Source of the DNA: Theodoxus fluviatilis
Taxonomy: Eukaryota; Mollusca; Gastropoda; Cycloneritida; Neritidae
NCBI GenBank assembly: GCA_034096865.1
Contig: JAWQFJ010001831.1
Span: forward strand, 20,752-68,251
Direction of reading: 5' to 3'
Length of the DNA stretch: 47,500 nucleotides
Each line of letters opens with the position of its first letter. The stretch's first letter is position 1. Below, in pieces: positions 1 to 14,349 of the stretch. The notes beneath the pieces were generated by a model. The model worked only from the letters and a program-made list of their open reading frames with translations. It did no database searches and was not told the DNA's origin. Made by a program: the position numbers and the translations under genes.

Positions 1-2640
1 TGTATGAGTGGTTGTGCATAGGCAAGCACGGGCCCTCTTGGGAGGAGCTAATGGAGGCGGTGAGTCACTCTGGCCTTCTTGCACTTCATTTCCCTGTGGT
101 GTGAACTCCATGGCCTGAATTTCCTTGACTGGAGCGGGGAGGGTGGAAGGGGATGGGAGTTGGCCTACGTGTATGTGCGTGTGGAAGCCCGTGCGAGCTC
201 ATTTGTGTGTGCGCCTATGAGTGTGTATGTATGTTTGTGTGTGCGCACACATTCATGTTTGAACTTGGGCTTGCGTTCAGACAAGGTTTCATGCTTAAAT
301 TACATAAGTTATTAGTGAACGTTTTGTCATGAGCATCGATTGTGTTTGCTGAAGGGATGAAGTGGGGATAACAGCACGATCGATTTTCGCTGAAGGTTCA
401 TCATAAAGAGATCAGAGTCACCCTGTTGCAGTGGTGCAACTAGACAGCCTAACTCCCTAATTGTCATCCGATCGATATCTTTACCACTGGAATATGGGGA
501 CTCTCTTCAACATGAGAATCATCTTAATGGAGGGGGTCACGAAAGGCCGTTGACGTATCACTGAGAAAGGTTGACCTGTTGGGGTTCTCAATTGCAGGGC
601 TGGACTGCCCCTCTCGTCTCCTGCAGGCAAGGCCGCCATTTGAAACCTTAGTCGGCTGTTCCACGCCGCCCTTTTCGCAAAGCAGTAATGTTCCGCCATG
701 TGTAGAGTTCAGTAACGACCCGATTGGTTTCCCCCGCTCAGTTAGTCCCCTTCCCTACTCAAACACACACCCACCCCCTCCTCGTTTCTCAACCCCTTCC
801 CCAAGAACAATTCTATCTCGTGATTATAGCTCATCACTGCGTTTCAACTTCAAGCCATTCAATCGACCTCCTAATCTCTTCGAGTTTTACACTTTCTCAT
901 ACGTCCATTGCCAGCCTTCTCGCTCTCTTTTGCCTTTGCCTTCTTCTCCGCATTCTTTCTTTCCTCCCTCTCTTGAAGTCGATCGATGTTGACGTCACCG
1001 GAGCCGTCACCTCAGCGATCACCTCGAGCATCAGGCAGCTGCTGGAGAGGCATCTTGAAGCTGCGGAGTGCTGGGGAGAGGGGGAAGAGAGCTCTCGGTA
1101 TTGGTGGCTACGGAGGCGCTTCTGGGACCGCCTGGCCAAGACCTCCATGAAGAATGCATGGAGGAGGCCTGCAGCAGGCGATGGTCGTCCTTGACGGCCA
1201 GTGGGTGACAGCCTGCCATGGAACCAGGCCCCACATTCTGCTCATTGATATGTTTGCCTGGCTTGCATAGCCTGGCTGTACCGTCTGGCAGTAGCATCAT
1301 GGCATGGGCAGTGTAATCCTTAAACCACGAGACTGTTGGACAGAGACAGCGAAAAATGTAGAGCGAACGCCATTGCACTGCACATTTATTGTAATCACCG
1401 GCTTCCGTACGATGGTACTTTTCTCTAAGCCCTCGACAGTCTGTGGTGTGGACGTAGTAAAACTCTACCCATAAAACTGTTGAACAGAGGTTGTAAAATA
1501 AAGCATGAAGGGTCGTAGCATTGGACAGTGAGATGATTAAGTGGGTTCCTTTGCCAGCCTGTACCCCCTAATGGGTACTCTGCCTATTCCTTGGACGAAC
1601 GATAGTTTGGACGTAGTGAAACTTGAACCACTAGACTATATACTGGAAAAGACTGTAACACGACGTTGAGAAGGCATGGCAATTCACAGGTGAAGTTATG
1701 CCTACTCAGAAGTAATGTTACATGTGCCTCTAGCACAGTGCTGTGAAGACCTCATCCTAATTTCAGTTTTCTTTATAGAGGATTAATTCGTAATTGATAG
1801 AATTCACCGTTCTCGCTTTCGGCATTCAACTGTCTTATATCTTTCGCCATGATATGTATGTTTATTTAGTTCACAATTCTTGCTAGTGTTCCTTCAAAGT
1901 TCTGAAGCCGTCCGCCTTTTGCCTTTAAGTACTTCTAGACTGCCGCCCTACTTCTTTGCTGCAGACAGACGTGAGTCTGGCCTGCCGTCTTTCATCTGAA
2001 CGGAATCCGTTTTCGCCCTTTGAGGCTCGCAACTTCTTGATACGTTCCATGTCAGTCTACCTTCAGTGTTCACGGGTCGCGCTATGTAGGAACGCCATGT
2101 TTGGGTGGATGTGAAAGTCTGCAGACGGCCTGTGCTGTCGCTTCCACTTTGGCTTCCTCATCGGACCCGGCTTGCTGCAGAGCAAAGGCAGGGTTATGGT
2201 GGAAAACTGCTGTGCAGCCACGAAGCCAGGTGTGCTGGGCCGTTCGGCCTTGCCTCTCCACTGCCAGTGCAGAGGTTGCCGGGGGAAACACGTCACCGGT
2301 GCAGCCGTTCCAGTGTTGATGGAAAAAGGGTTCCTGATGCTGTTTTTTTAATGGGAAAATATTCCCATCCACAGGGCTTGTACTCGAACGCCTTCACGAG
2401 CTTCGCGCACGTGCATGTTGTGCATGTTTGCATGCTGAGCTGTGCGAGCATCTAATGCTTAGGCTCGGACGAGATGTCGAGCCTACCCTCTTGGGCCAGT
2501 CTCCCGTTAATCGCCCTGTAATTATGTCTTCCTTCCTCTGTATTCCCTTACGCCTTGTTTCTGCATCACCTATCCTTCTGTCTTTCCTTGTCTCTGCGGG
2601 GTTGTTGATCTGTCGATTGATCATCTTTCTGTTGGTCTTT
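1..2640. other. Non-coding, presumed IQSEC intron or 5' flank
   Basis: No convincing coding exon. Segments around 1275-1380, 1440-1540 and 1600-1680 look like three strongly diverged copies of one another (shared ggacgtagt-aaact and actgttgaacag-like words). A 471-nt open frame at 724-1194 has no recognisable domain. The first 60 bases end in a good donor (ggcg|gtgagt) and are discussed as a finding. Confidence 0.5.
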
Positions 2641-2665
2641 CTGCCTGCCTGCCTGCCTGCCTGCC

Positions 2666-2716
<51 letters not shown>
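2641..2716. repeat. (CTGC)n(CTGT)n microsatellite
   Basis: Six CTGC units followed by a longer run of CTGT units, uninterrupted. Confidence 0.97.
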
Positions 2717-5085
<2,369 letters not shown>

Positions 5086-5151
5086 CTCTCGTCGACCTTT
5101 GCAAGCTGCAGGGCTCCCATCACCGTGTTGGTTGTGGCATTTGCCCGCTGG

Positions 5152-5203
5152 CTGTCCCCGATACTGGTCTGTCCCCGATACTGGTCTGTCCCCGATACTG
5201 GCC
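5152..5203. repeat. 17-bp tandem repeat, three copies
   Basis: ctgtccccgatactggt is repeated three times, the last slightly altered, between the TCTG array and the 37-bp array. Confidence 0.9.
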
Positions 5204-5345
5204 TGGCATCATGGCAGTCACTGACACGTCACACCAAGTCCTCTGCAGCGGTTGTCAGTGAGCGATCGCTCATTGATCTTGCACGGTGTGGACACAGGGC
5301 CCGTGTTGAATTACACCAGCGTCGCTTGGCTGCTTGCACGTAGTT

Positions 5346-5716
5346 CACCCCCTCCATGGCGCTGTGGACGTCATGGGCACTGTACCCCCTCCATGGCGCT
5401 GTGGACGTCATGGGCACTGTACCCCCTCCATGACGCTGTGGACGTCATTGGCACTGTACCCCCTCCATGACGCTGTGGACGTCATGGGCACTGTACCCCC
5501 TCCATGGCGCTGTGGACGTCATGGGCACTGTACCCCCTCCATGGCGCTGTGGACGTCATGGGCACTGTACCCCCTCCATGGCGCTGTGGACGTCATGGGC
5601 ACTGTACCCCCTCCATGGCGCTGTGGACGTCATGGGCACTGTACCCCCTCCATGGCGCTGTGGACGTCATGGGCACTGTACCCCCTCCATGGCGCTGTGG
5701 ACGTCATGGGCACTGT
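5346..5716. repeat. 37-bp minisatellite, ten copies
   Basis: Ten nearly identical 37-bp units, each ccccctccatggcgctgtgg followed by acgtcatgggcactgta. Variation is mainly ccatgg/ccatga and catggg/cattgg. Because 37 is not a multiple of three and no unit contains a stop in any phase, long + frames are open through it. Each unit holds gacgtcat, one base from a CRE octamer on the complementary strand. Confidence 0.97.
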
Positions 5717-7678
5717 TGTGGCCCAGCGGGGGCGTGCTAAGTTGTCCCTGGCATTAAGTGACTCTCGATGGACACGACAGTTTGTTGACATTCTGCCTCC
5801 ACTGTTGGAAACTGCCCATGTGTGCCGTTGTCAGGGGGGAGATGTTGATCAAAGGGCGTACATATAGGTGGAGCATGACATGTCCATTATACTTTTTTAT
5901 ACTTTATAATTTTTATTTTTATTTTTGATATCTGGATGGATACACGTAGCAGGCATAAGGCCCCGTGTCAATTGAAACTAACGTCATTGATCGATGGTTG
6001 ACTCCCTGTGTAGTGTTACAACTGCACTGATTGGATTGTCTTCGTTAGCTGTGGGTGGAGCCATGCCGCTTTGACATATCATTGCACAAACGAATCTGCA
6101 CATGAATCAAACAAATCAACCCAGAGCTACGTGAGATTTGAGCTGAGAAGTCACGGCGCACATATCTCAACTTACCGTCCTTCTATTACATCATGCAGTC
6201 ACATCGAGCCTTATTTTGTTGCGTGGTTCACACTCGTATGCTTTAGTAACTTGGCCAAAGAGCCTTTGCTTTTTCGTTTGGGAGTGTGCGTGAGAGACCT
6301 TGCTGAAAATAGGCACAAATCGCAGTTCCAAGCAACTGCTCTGCCTTGAAAGATTACACTGGTGCAAATAGTGTTGTAAAAAGGCTGTACTTGGTTGGAC
6401 CGTGAACAAATGTATGTAGGTCATGTCCCTTCTTAAACAAGGTCTTCAAGATGGTCATAGACTAAGTTAGCTTCGTGTCGACTGTCGTTCTTTGTGTCAT
6501 AATTTGAGAGCCCTGGACGAGACCATCCATCTCAACAAAGGATGGAGAGTGTCATGGTGTACCGCGCTCGTGACCATGAGTGACGTGTGCGTGACGTTGC
6601 CATGGGAGACGATATTTATCTGCCATTTTGCTTCCCAGCACTCGGGCTCATCAAACGCAAAAGAGAGTGTTCATGACCTTTGGACAGCCGTTTGTGGCAT
6701 CAATCTTATCATCATTATTGTAGCTCCTTGTTGCAGGTCAAGGTGAAGGGGTGTGTGGAGATGAACTTTGAGAGCCTGAAGCTCTGCTCTGCCTGACATC
6801 AGGGGCGCCTTGCTCACTGTAGGAGGAACCTAGCAAGATGGTGCGATGAATAGGCCGATGTCAACACGTGTCAGGATGAGGAAAGCGGATATAAAGGCAG
6901 TCCAACGTTTTATCCATGTTGACACCGGCCTGTAATTTGACAACTAGGTGCGCTAAGGAACGCACCTCTGAGATCTTTACGCTCTGCTTCGTCACCTATC
7001 TTGAGTTTATTCATCCCTGTGAAACTATGCCTTCCACTCTGCTCGGATGGATGGATGGATTGAATTTATTACATTTCAGCTTTCGTAGCCTATTTAGGGT
7101 CATTAATCACGAAAAGCACTATATTTTATATTAGAAAAAGAACGTGTGAAGTCACGATTTCCCTAGTTGTTCGCCGCTTACGGAACACGTAGGGAGACGC
7201 TGTTGGTCAATTCTATGCTCGTTTTTGCAAAGTGTGGTCGAAAAGCAGCTGAAGAACACAAGAAGAAAGATACTCATATTTGCTTTCCGTCGTGAAATAA
7301 ACATTATTATTTTGTGTAGTCGTAGACTTACGGTTCTGGGCTTGATTATTCCAAGAAGAGCTGACGTGATTAGGTTTTGTATGCAAGCAGTGGTTGGGTC
7401 GTAAAAGATTCATAGGTCACGCAATCACCGTGAAAATAAATTAGGCATTAAATAGACGCGTTTGGTCGTTTTATTACAGCTTTGCTATTATTTTCCTCAA
7501 CCTATAATGATATATCATTCCCTGTGTTCAATTGGAATTACTCGTGTTCTATACCCCAGTTTAGGAACCGTTTCCCAGACAGTTGTCCTGATGAACAGTA
7601 TGGCAAAATCCCTTTTGCATTTAATGTATCCAATCCATCTTCTTAGCTCATAATTATCCCTCCGTCCCCTGTGGGCCT
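5717..7678. other. Non-coding stretch with one MITE-like copy
   Basis: No exon recognised. An AT-rich stretch lies around 5885-5930 and the inverted-repeat element at 6801-6967 is described separately. Small open frames have no family similarity. Confidence 0.6.
6801..6967. mobile_element. MITE-like inverted-repeat element, copy 1
   Basis: This 167-bp segment is homologous to 31503-31666. Its ends are imperfectly complementary (aggggcgccttgctc against the complement of the aaggaacgcacct end). An inner pair (ggccgatgtcaaca / tgttgacaccggcc) is nearly perfectly complementary, so the whole unit folds back on itself. Flanks ctgacatc and ctgagatc differ by one base and could be an 8-bp target duplication of the hAT type. 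It has no coding capacity. Confidence 0.6.
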
Positions 7679-7799
7679 ATGTCACGCTGTATGTCACGCT
7701 GTACGTCACGCTGTACGTCACGCTGTACGTCACGCTGTACGTCACGCTGTACGTCACGCTGTATGTCACGCTGTACGTCACGCTGTATGTCTCGCTGTA
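7679..7799. repeat. 12-bp tandem repeat (gtcacgctgtac), ten copies
   Basis: Ten units of gtcacgctgtac or gtcacgctgtat, the last one ending gtctcgctgtag. Since 12 is divisible by three the array is open in several frames as tetrapeptide repeats (for example HAVR or YSVT), with no start or splice context that suggests coding. Confidence 0.95.
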
Positions 7800-8049
7800 G
7801 AGTGCGTCTTGTGTAGTGCGCTCTTCGCTCGGGGCATGGCAACGTTGGACGGACGTTTCACGCGTGGAAGACACCGAAATCCCCCTCGTGAGATGCCTTC
7901 TCTCTGCCCGACCTTGCTGGACGTTGGCTGTTTGGGTACCCACCCTCTGTTCGCTGGCTCTTACTTCCACCCCCAGTACTTTGCTCTGGCAGCTTGCCAG
8001 GGACAGTGAGGATGCAACTTCCTCTATCACGAACAACTGGAGGCAACGG

Positions 8050-8515
8050 TTCTACACCGTACAGTCACACAGCTGTCTGTGGTGTGCTGTCTGATTTTAG
8101 ACATTTTAGACAGTAGCTCACAGTGTACAGTCTAACAGTTGTATGTGATATGCTGTCTGTTATTAGACAGTAGCTCTCCAATGTGCAGTCTAACAGCTGG
8201 CTGTGGTTTGCTGTCTAATGTTAGACGGTAGCTCCACAATGAGCAGTCACACAGTTGTCAGTGATGTGCTGTCTGATTTTAGACAGTAGTTAACAATGTA
8301 GTCTAACAGTATGTGTGGGGTGCAGTCTGATTTTAGACAGTGACTCCACAACAATATGCAGTCGTACAGCTGTCTGTGATGTGCTGTCTGATATTAGTGT
8401 CTCCACCATAGACAGTCGCACAGGTCTCTGGGGAGTGTTGTCTTATATTAGACAGTGAATCCACAATAATATGCAGTCGCACAGCTGTCGGTGATGTGCT
8501 GTCTGCTACTAGTCG
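8050..8515. repeat. Degenerate ~55-60-bp tandem repeat, about eight copies
   Basis: Recurring words acagctgtctgtg, gtgctgtctgattttagaca and gtagctccacaatgtgcagt appear in fixed order with substitutions and small indels. The divergence suggests an old array. Confidence 0.85.
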
Positions 8516-11500
8516 GGGTCTGCGTGCGCTGTATAACCGTCCATGCTCGTGGGAAAACGTACACAGTGCCTTCCTTGTGTTCCTGCGGCCTGCGTTTGAG
8601 TGCATGGCATTGTGATTGGTGTTCGGTACCTATGTATCCATGTTTATTTTGAATGTAATGTTTGCAATCGTTGTGATTAAAATATTTTCTTCTTGTAATT
8701 CATTTGGGATGTAATGAATACGGTATGTTTGATGGCTGTTATCAATTTATCAACAGTACGAGCTCGTATATTTTTGTAGTTTCCACTGGGCGTTTTTCTC
8801 CGTGCATGATATGTTCTTTGGGGAGAGTTATCTCATAATTTGGAGATGTAATTATATTTGGTCTGTCATAGACACATTGTCTTTAACACGATACGTCTAT
8901 GATTTTGTTTTCCGGATATGAAATATATTTATTTGTATTCAGTAAATAGAACTTCACTGAATTGAAGACAATACCCCACGTCCGTGCTTGCTGAGCGCGT
9001 CTTGCCTGTTGAATTTGAAGGAGTCCGCAACCTTGGGTGACTTTGCTGTGCTCAGGTGCACTCCAAACTTAGTGCGCAAGTGCACTCCACACTAACCAGC
9101 GCAGATTGGGCGTTTATTCTCGGCCCCTCTGCACGCAGGACTCTCCATAGACATATGCGTTTCTTTGGTACACGAGCTAATCCGCACCCTCCTGGCCCCT
9201 TCAGCCTGTGTCCATGGTTGCTGCCTGCAGACTCGGATAGGACGGCTGTGAGTAATGGCGGCCTCTTCCCTTCTGCCAGCAAGTACGTACTTCGGGCGCT
9301 TTGTTAGAATGGAGGTTAGGACCCGGCGCCAGACTGCCCGCCCCGTTACAAAACCTCGGAATGCTGGGCCTTCTCTAAAGAGAGGCAAGAAACCTCTTTG
9401 CGTTCCTGACGACTGCGCCAGGCCTGTGTCAGACTGGGGTAGACTGATGCTTTGTGGGGTTGTCCTCCTCCACACTTTGACTCTGGAACGAAACGCATTT
9501 CTGAAATGCATGGCGCTCTCTTTGCTGCTTCGTTTGCTCCAAGAGTTTTTCCGATTGCGTGGTGCGTCTGTGTTGGCAGCTCTGGAATCCATAGGAAGCT
9601 GACGGTGGATTCCTTTTCCTCAAGACTTTTCCTCTCTTGGAGTCAAATTTCAGCGTTCCTGCAGGTTCCAGTTTTGGCATGCACTGTAGTCAAGCAGCTT
9701 TCTTCATATCCTTTGGGCGATTCCGTTTCCAACTGTCAGTGCTAGTAGTATTGTAACATGGAATTCCCCTTCAGGGTTGGGGGAGCAAGAGAAAACGACC
9801 CACCGTGTCTCCCTACGCAATTCGTAGGAGGCAAATAATTAGGGACATCATGATTTGATTTGCGCTTACTCTAATTATACTAGTGATTTTCGTGCTCAAT
9901 GACCTCTAACAGCCTTTAAAGGCTGATAGGTCGTAAAACTGCATCCACCCTTGTCACACGCAAACTGCAGGAAAGGGACAGTGGCTGCGAGCAGTCCACG
10001 TTCAATCGTGCACGCTTTCTGCATACAGAACTTGTGTTGAGGTCTCGGGCTACAGGGCTACCGCTTCTTTGTGGGATTGTTTGAAGATTTCACCGATGCT
10101 CGTAGTGACGACGAAGAGGAAATCAAGTAGACATATTTATGCATCTTGTCATTGCACAGCCATACGTTTTGAAGAAAAAACAGCCGCAGCATGCATCTCT
10201 GGAACTTGGGGCAATAACCTTGATGGCGCCAAATGCCTGTGATGGATGACACCCAGTCTCGCTTCTCCAGTCTTGTGTTGCTTCTGTCTGACACGCACTT
10301 GCGCTGTGTAGGTAATGAGGTACGTGTGCCGCGCTTGACGCGGAAAGATCGTATCGTTGCAGGGCATGCACTCGGGGTGTCTGGTTCCATGAGGAGGGTG
10401 AGCGCTTTGTATGGGGAACTTTTTTTACCCAACACCGGTCATGCCCGACTGGTCGCTTGAACTGCGAGTCGGAGCGGTGTATAGGATGGAGGAAGAGGCT
10501 GTGAGCATAAGGAAAGTCTGGAGTGTCGCGACCTGGAGAAAAAGGAGACGGAAACATTCTCTGTGTCTAGGATTGTTGCTTGGATACAGTGAAATGAACA
10601 AAGAGCTCTGGGTAACATGACCATGCTTTTAATAGAACAAGAAATGCCAAGAGCTGAAAACATCCCTATTTGGCCTCTACAGTTGAATTACGTGGTTCGG
10701 AGAAAAAACAACAGAGATTCCTCCTGTAGATGGAACACACATTGAAAGCCAGGAAATGTTTGTTCATCACGTTGACGAAGAACATATGAGTAGCTGGAAC
10801 TGTCATTTGAAGGATGTTTTGTGCACTCCTCATATTCTTGACATAGAACTCATTCACGGTGAAGGGAAACGAAAAGCAGGCGCTTGTGGTTTTCATCTGC
10901 TCTGGTTGAAAGCTCTTGTGAATGACTCGACACTCCCGCTTATGCTTTTCAGTCCACTCACGCTTCCAACTCCAGATTGTGGCTTCCCAGGCACAGCAGG
11001 CGTGACCGATTGCCTAACGACCCTGTAACCGCTCTGCAGGTGTCGGGCAGCTCGCGCATAAACACGTCTGTCTCTGGCACCGAAATTGCCCACACACACC
11101 CGTGAATGGCAGCGCCAATTCTTCTGTTGGTTTTTTTCCTGCCAGGGCGTTTACTGGCCGAAGAAATCAAGATGTCAGCAGTTTAGGTCTAGAGTAGAGA
11201 CACCGCCCCCCTCCCCCCAGGCATCTCACCCTATACTCTTTTTACCGCTCTCCCCCACCCCGACCTTCTCGCTCCATCTCCTCTCCAGCATCACACCCTT
11301 GATGCTGAAACCATCGTTTTTCACTCGCTCAAATCCTTGAGTTGTGTTAGATGCATATTGTGGGGTGAAGTTCAAGAGTGACCCGAGGTGTCAGCAATTT
11401 CTGTCTTGTAGCAGGACTGAGAGCACTGGGGGTTTACTTTGCAAACACAGGGGCCTGTATGATGAGCGTTGGAGGAGGCTGATGGAGTTTCCAATGGAAA

Positions 11501-11660
11501 ACATATGGTGCACGCCCTCTCCCCTCTTTACATAGCGCTCATTCATCACCCGTACGTCTTTCTCTCCATCTGTCTCATTCATTGCTCTGGCTCCCCTTTT
11601 CTCCATCTCTATCCCTGCTCTGGGGTAGTCTTTGCTTTATGAGCTGTGCGAACATTCCGT
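8516..11660. other. Non-coding stretch
   Basis: I see no repeat array, transposon or exon with family similarity here. Short open frames exist on both strands without domain resemblance. Confidence 0.55.
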
Positions 11661-12107
11661 GACATGTTCTGCTAGAATGAAACAGTGAAAGCATGTTCTG
11701 CTACAATGAAACAGTGACATGTTCTACTGCAATGAAACAGGAACAACATGTTCCGCTACAATGAAGCAGTGACAACATGTTCTGCTACAATTAAACAGTG
11801 ACAACATGTTCCGCTACAATGAAGCAGTGACAACATGTTTTGCGACAATGAAACAATGACATGTTCCGCTACAATGAAGCAGGGACAACATGTTCTGCTA
11901 CAATGAAGCAGTGACAGCATGTCCTGCTACAATTAAACAGTGACAACATGTTCCGCTACAATGAAGCAGTGACAACATGTTTTGCGACAATGAAACAATG
12001 ACATGTTCCACTACAATGAAGCAAGGACAACATATTCTGCTACAATGAAGCAGTGACAACATGTTTTGCCACAATGAAACAGTGACATGTTCCGCTACAA
12101 TGAAGCA
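11661..12107. repeat. 26/29-bp tandem repeat with 142-bp higher-order period
   Basis: About sixteen units of the type acatgttccgctacaatgaa followed by gcagtgaca, in 29-bp (with aac) and 26-bp (without) forms. A block of one 26-bp and four 29-bp units recurs exactly 142 bp apart (tgcgac at 11841 and 11983). Confidence 0.93.
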
Positions 12108-12454
12108 TTGCCAGAAAATGGCAAAGAGTATGTCGTTTGGCATCATGCATTAACCTCGGCACCAGCAACGACTGACAAAAGCTGACATGAATTCTTCGTC
12201 AAAAATACATTTATTTAAAATAAGAAAAAATGTAAATGGCACTCGACCTTAGCCTAAGCTAGAAATATATTTGTTCTTCCGTAGAGTAGATGCCAAGAAT
12301 TATTCTATCGTTATGGCATTGACTTTCCTGCTGTTAGCTTGTGGAGGATAGGTCATTCGCAATAGTTTTCGCTCCTCTCTTTTTGGTTTGCCTGCTTGCC
12401 TGTCTGTGTGAGTTAATGTGTGGTTGTGTGTCTCTTTGTGTTTGTGTTCGTGTG

Positions 12455-12470
12455 TCTGTCTCTCTTTCTG

Positions 12471-12517
<47 letters not shown>

Positions 12518-12591
12518 GTCTCTGTCTCTGTCTGTCTGTCTGTCTCTCTTTCTCTCTGTCTCTCTGTCTCTCTCTCTCGACCTCCCTTCCT

Positions 12592-12644
<53 letters not shown>

Positions 12645-12760
12645 CCCTCTCCCTCCTCCTCCTCCTCTCCTCTCCCTCCTCCTCCCTCCCTCCCCTTCTC
12701 CCTCCCTCCCTCCCTCCCTCCCCCTCCCCTCTCCCTCGTCTGCCTGCCTGCCTCTCTCTG
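12455..12760. repeat. CT-rich low-complexity array
   Basis: TC, TCTG, TCCC and CTC microsatellite blocks in succession on a pyrimidine-rich + strand. The complementary Arg/Glu-rich open frame is a composition artefact. Confidence 0.95.
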
Positions 12761-13585
12761 TGTGTATTCATTTCTTTGCTGCCGTCCCTTGCCTCCCTTC
12801 CCTCGCTTGTCTTGCTCTGGCCGTGTTCACTCAGACGATTACAGGAACCCCATTCCGTTTCTCCCCTCCATTGATCTGCGTAGTCGCACACGTTGCGGGA
12901 ACTGGCCGAAATCGATGGAATGGCGTGGTAGATTTTGACTTATGGCTGTCCGCCAGAGACGCAGGGCGATGTTCGCCGTGGCTCCTATCCTGCGCTCGAG
13001 GTGGAATGGTTCTGTGCCTGGTGCGTGCTGGACCCAACTATGGTTGCTTCCCCGCTCATGGCGTCACTCCCATCAGCACTGCTCAATGGACTTCATTGAT
13101 TAGCAGTTGAGTTTGTTCGGCCACAGAGCGTCCCAAAATATATATATATACTACTGCTTGTAACGTTCCAGTTTGTTTGACGTATACGCACGACGTGTTT
13201 CTATAGGGATAGGGTGACAGGTCTGTCTGGCCTTTTGTCACGTGTGCACTGTCTTTTCTCTCCCTCCTTCCTCATTTTGACCCTAGGGAGTCTGTCTTTC
13301 CTTTGGCGACTGCCATTTCCTGCTAGCAAATGTCAGGGCGAGGGAGGAAAACGTGCTCAGACCAAAAAGAAATCCTCTCTGATCCCTTTTTATCCCCAAG
13401 CGGTTGTGTCTGTTTTTCTTGAGGAAAAGGTTCCTGTATTGCTCACCCTTCTGCGATGGAGGTGTTATGTTTCACGTGCAGTCTTGAAGAGTTTTTTTAG
13501 TTCTCATCTGGGGACAATCTCTCCTGCTTTCATCAGGATCGGGGTAGAAAGAGACGCATTTTTGACCACACCCTCTATGTGTGTG

Positions 13586-13588
<3 letters not shown>
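12761..13588. other. Non-coding stretch
   Basis: No exon or transposon recognised. A short (AT)n tract is at 13138-13150. Confidence 0.5.

Positions 13589-13643
<55 letters not shown>
13589..13643. repeat. (GA)n microsatellite
   Basis: Uninterrupted GA dinucleotides on the + strand. Confidence 0.97.
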
Positions 13644-13646
<3 letters not shown>

Positions 13647-13816
13647 GGGGACGTAGAAAGTGTGGAAACTCTCCATTAACACGCCTCTGTCAGGCGCCAT
13701 CTTCTCATGAACCCTTGCCCAAAATGGCGGATGCCGTCTATGACTCATCCACTTCCACAGAGTGTGATATTCGGGTCTGACATCTTGTCCAGGGAGGGGA
13801 ACAGGAAGCCTCTGAG

Positions 13817-13819
<3 letters not shown>

Positions 13820-13872
<53 letters not shown>

Positions 13873-13900
13873 TGTATGTGTGTGTTTGTGTATGTGTGCT

Positions 13901-13993
<93 letters not shown>
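13820..13993. repeat. Compound (GT)n(GA)n microsatellite
   Basis: A GT block with a few TTGT and ATGT interruptions, then a GA block; 357 bp upstream of the first Sec7 exon. Same order and strand as three other compound arrays in the window. Confidence 0.97.
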
Positions 13994-13996
<3 letters not shown>

Positions 13997-14349
13997 TGTG
14001 CGATATGCAAAGATTTCAGTCTTGCACAAGATCTTTCACAAGTGCATGCTTTTGCCTCAACTTAAATTCATACTTGTGATGAATATCGAATGACCCGTAA
14101 TCGACTTATTTTCTCGCGGATTTGTTAAAGCAAAAGGTTCACACGCTGCTGTACTTGACTCTTCGATCAGGAAAAGTCTCGTTTGTTCTCACTTCTTTAC
14201 GCACTGAAGTCAGGTCCCTCAGATCTGCTTTGAATGCGCCCTCACATCAATCTAGTTTGCGTCACCATACGTCTGTCCTTGCCCAACACATCTGGCTTTG
14301 CCTTATGCAGGTACTCAGTCTGACCACGACACTTATTTTTGCGTTGCAG

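Noticed and set aside
724..1194. 156-codon open frame with a Trp/Arg-rich end as an upstream exon
   Set aside because: No resemblance to the IQ-motif or early Sec7 region and no supported splice sites in the right phase.
11661..12107. CRISPR-like pattern of short repeats
   Set aside because: Repeats are head-to-tail without unique spacers, vary in length by 3 bp, and the locus is intron-rich eukaryotic DNA with no cas-like genes.
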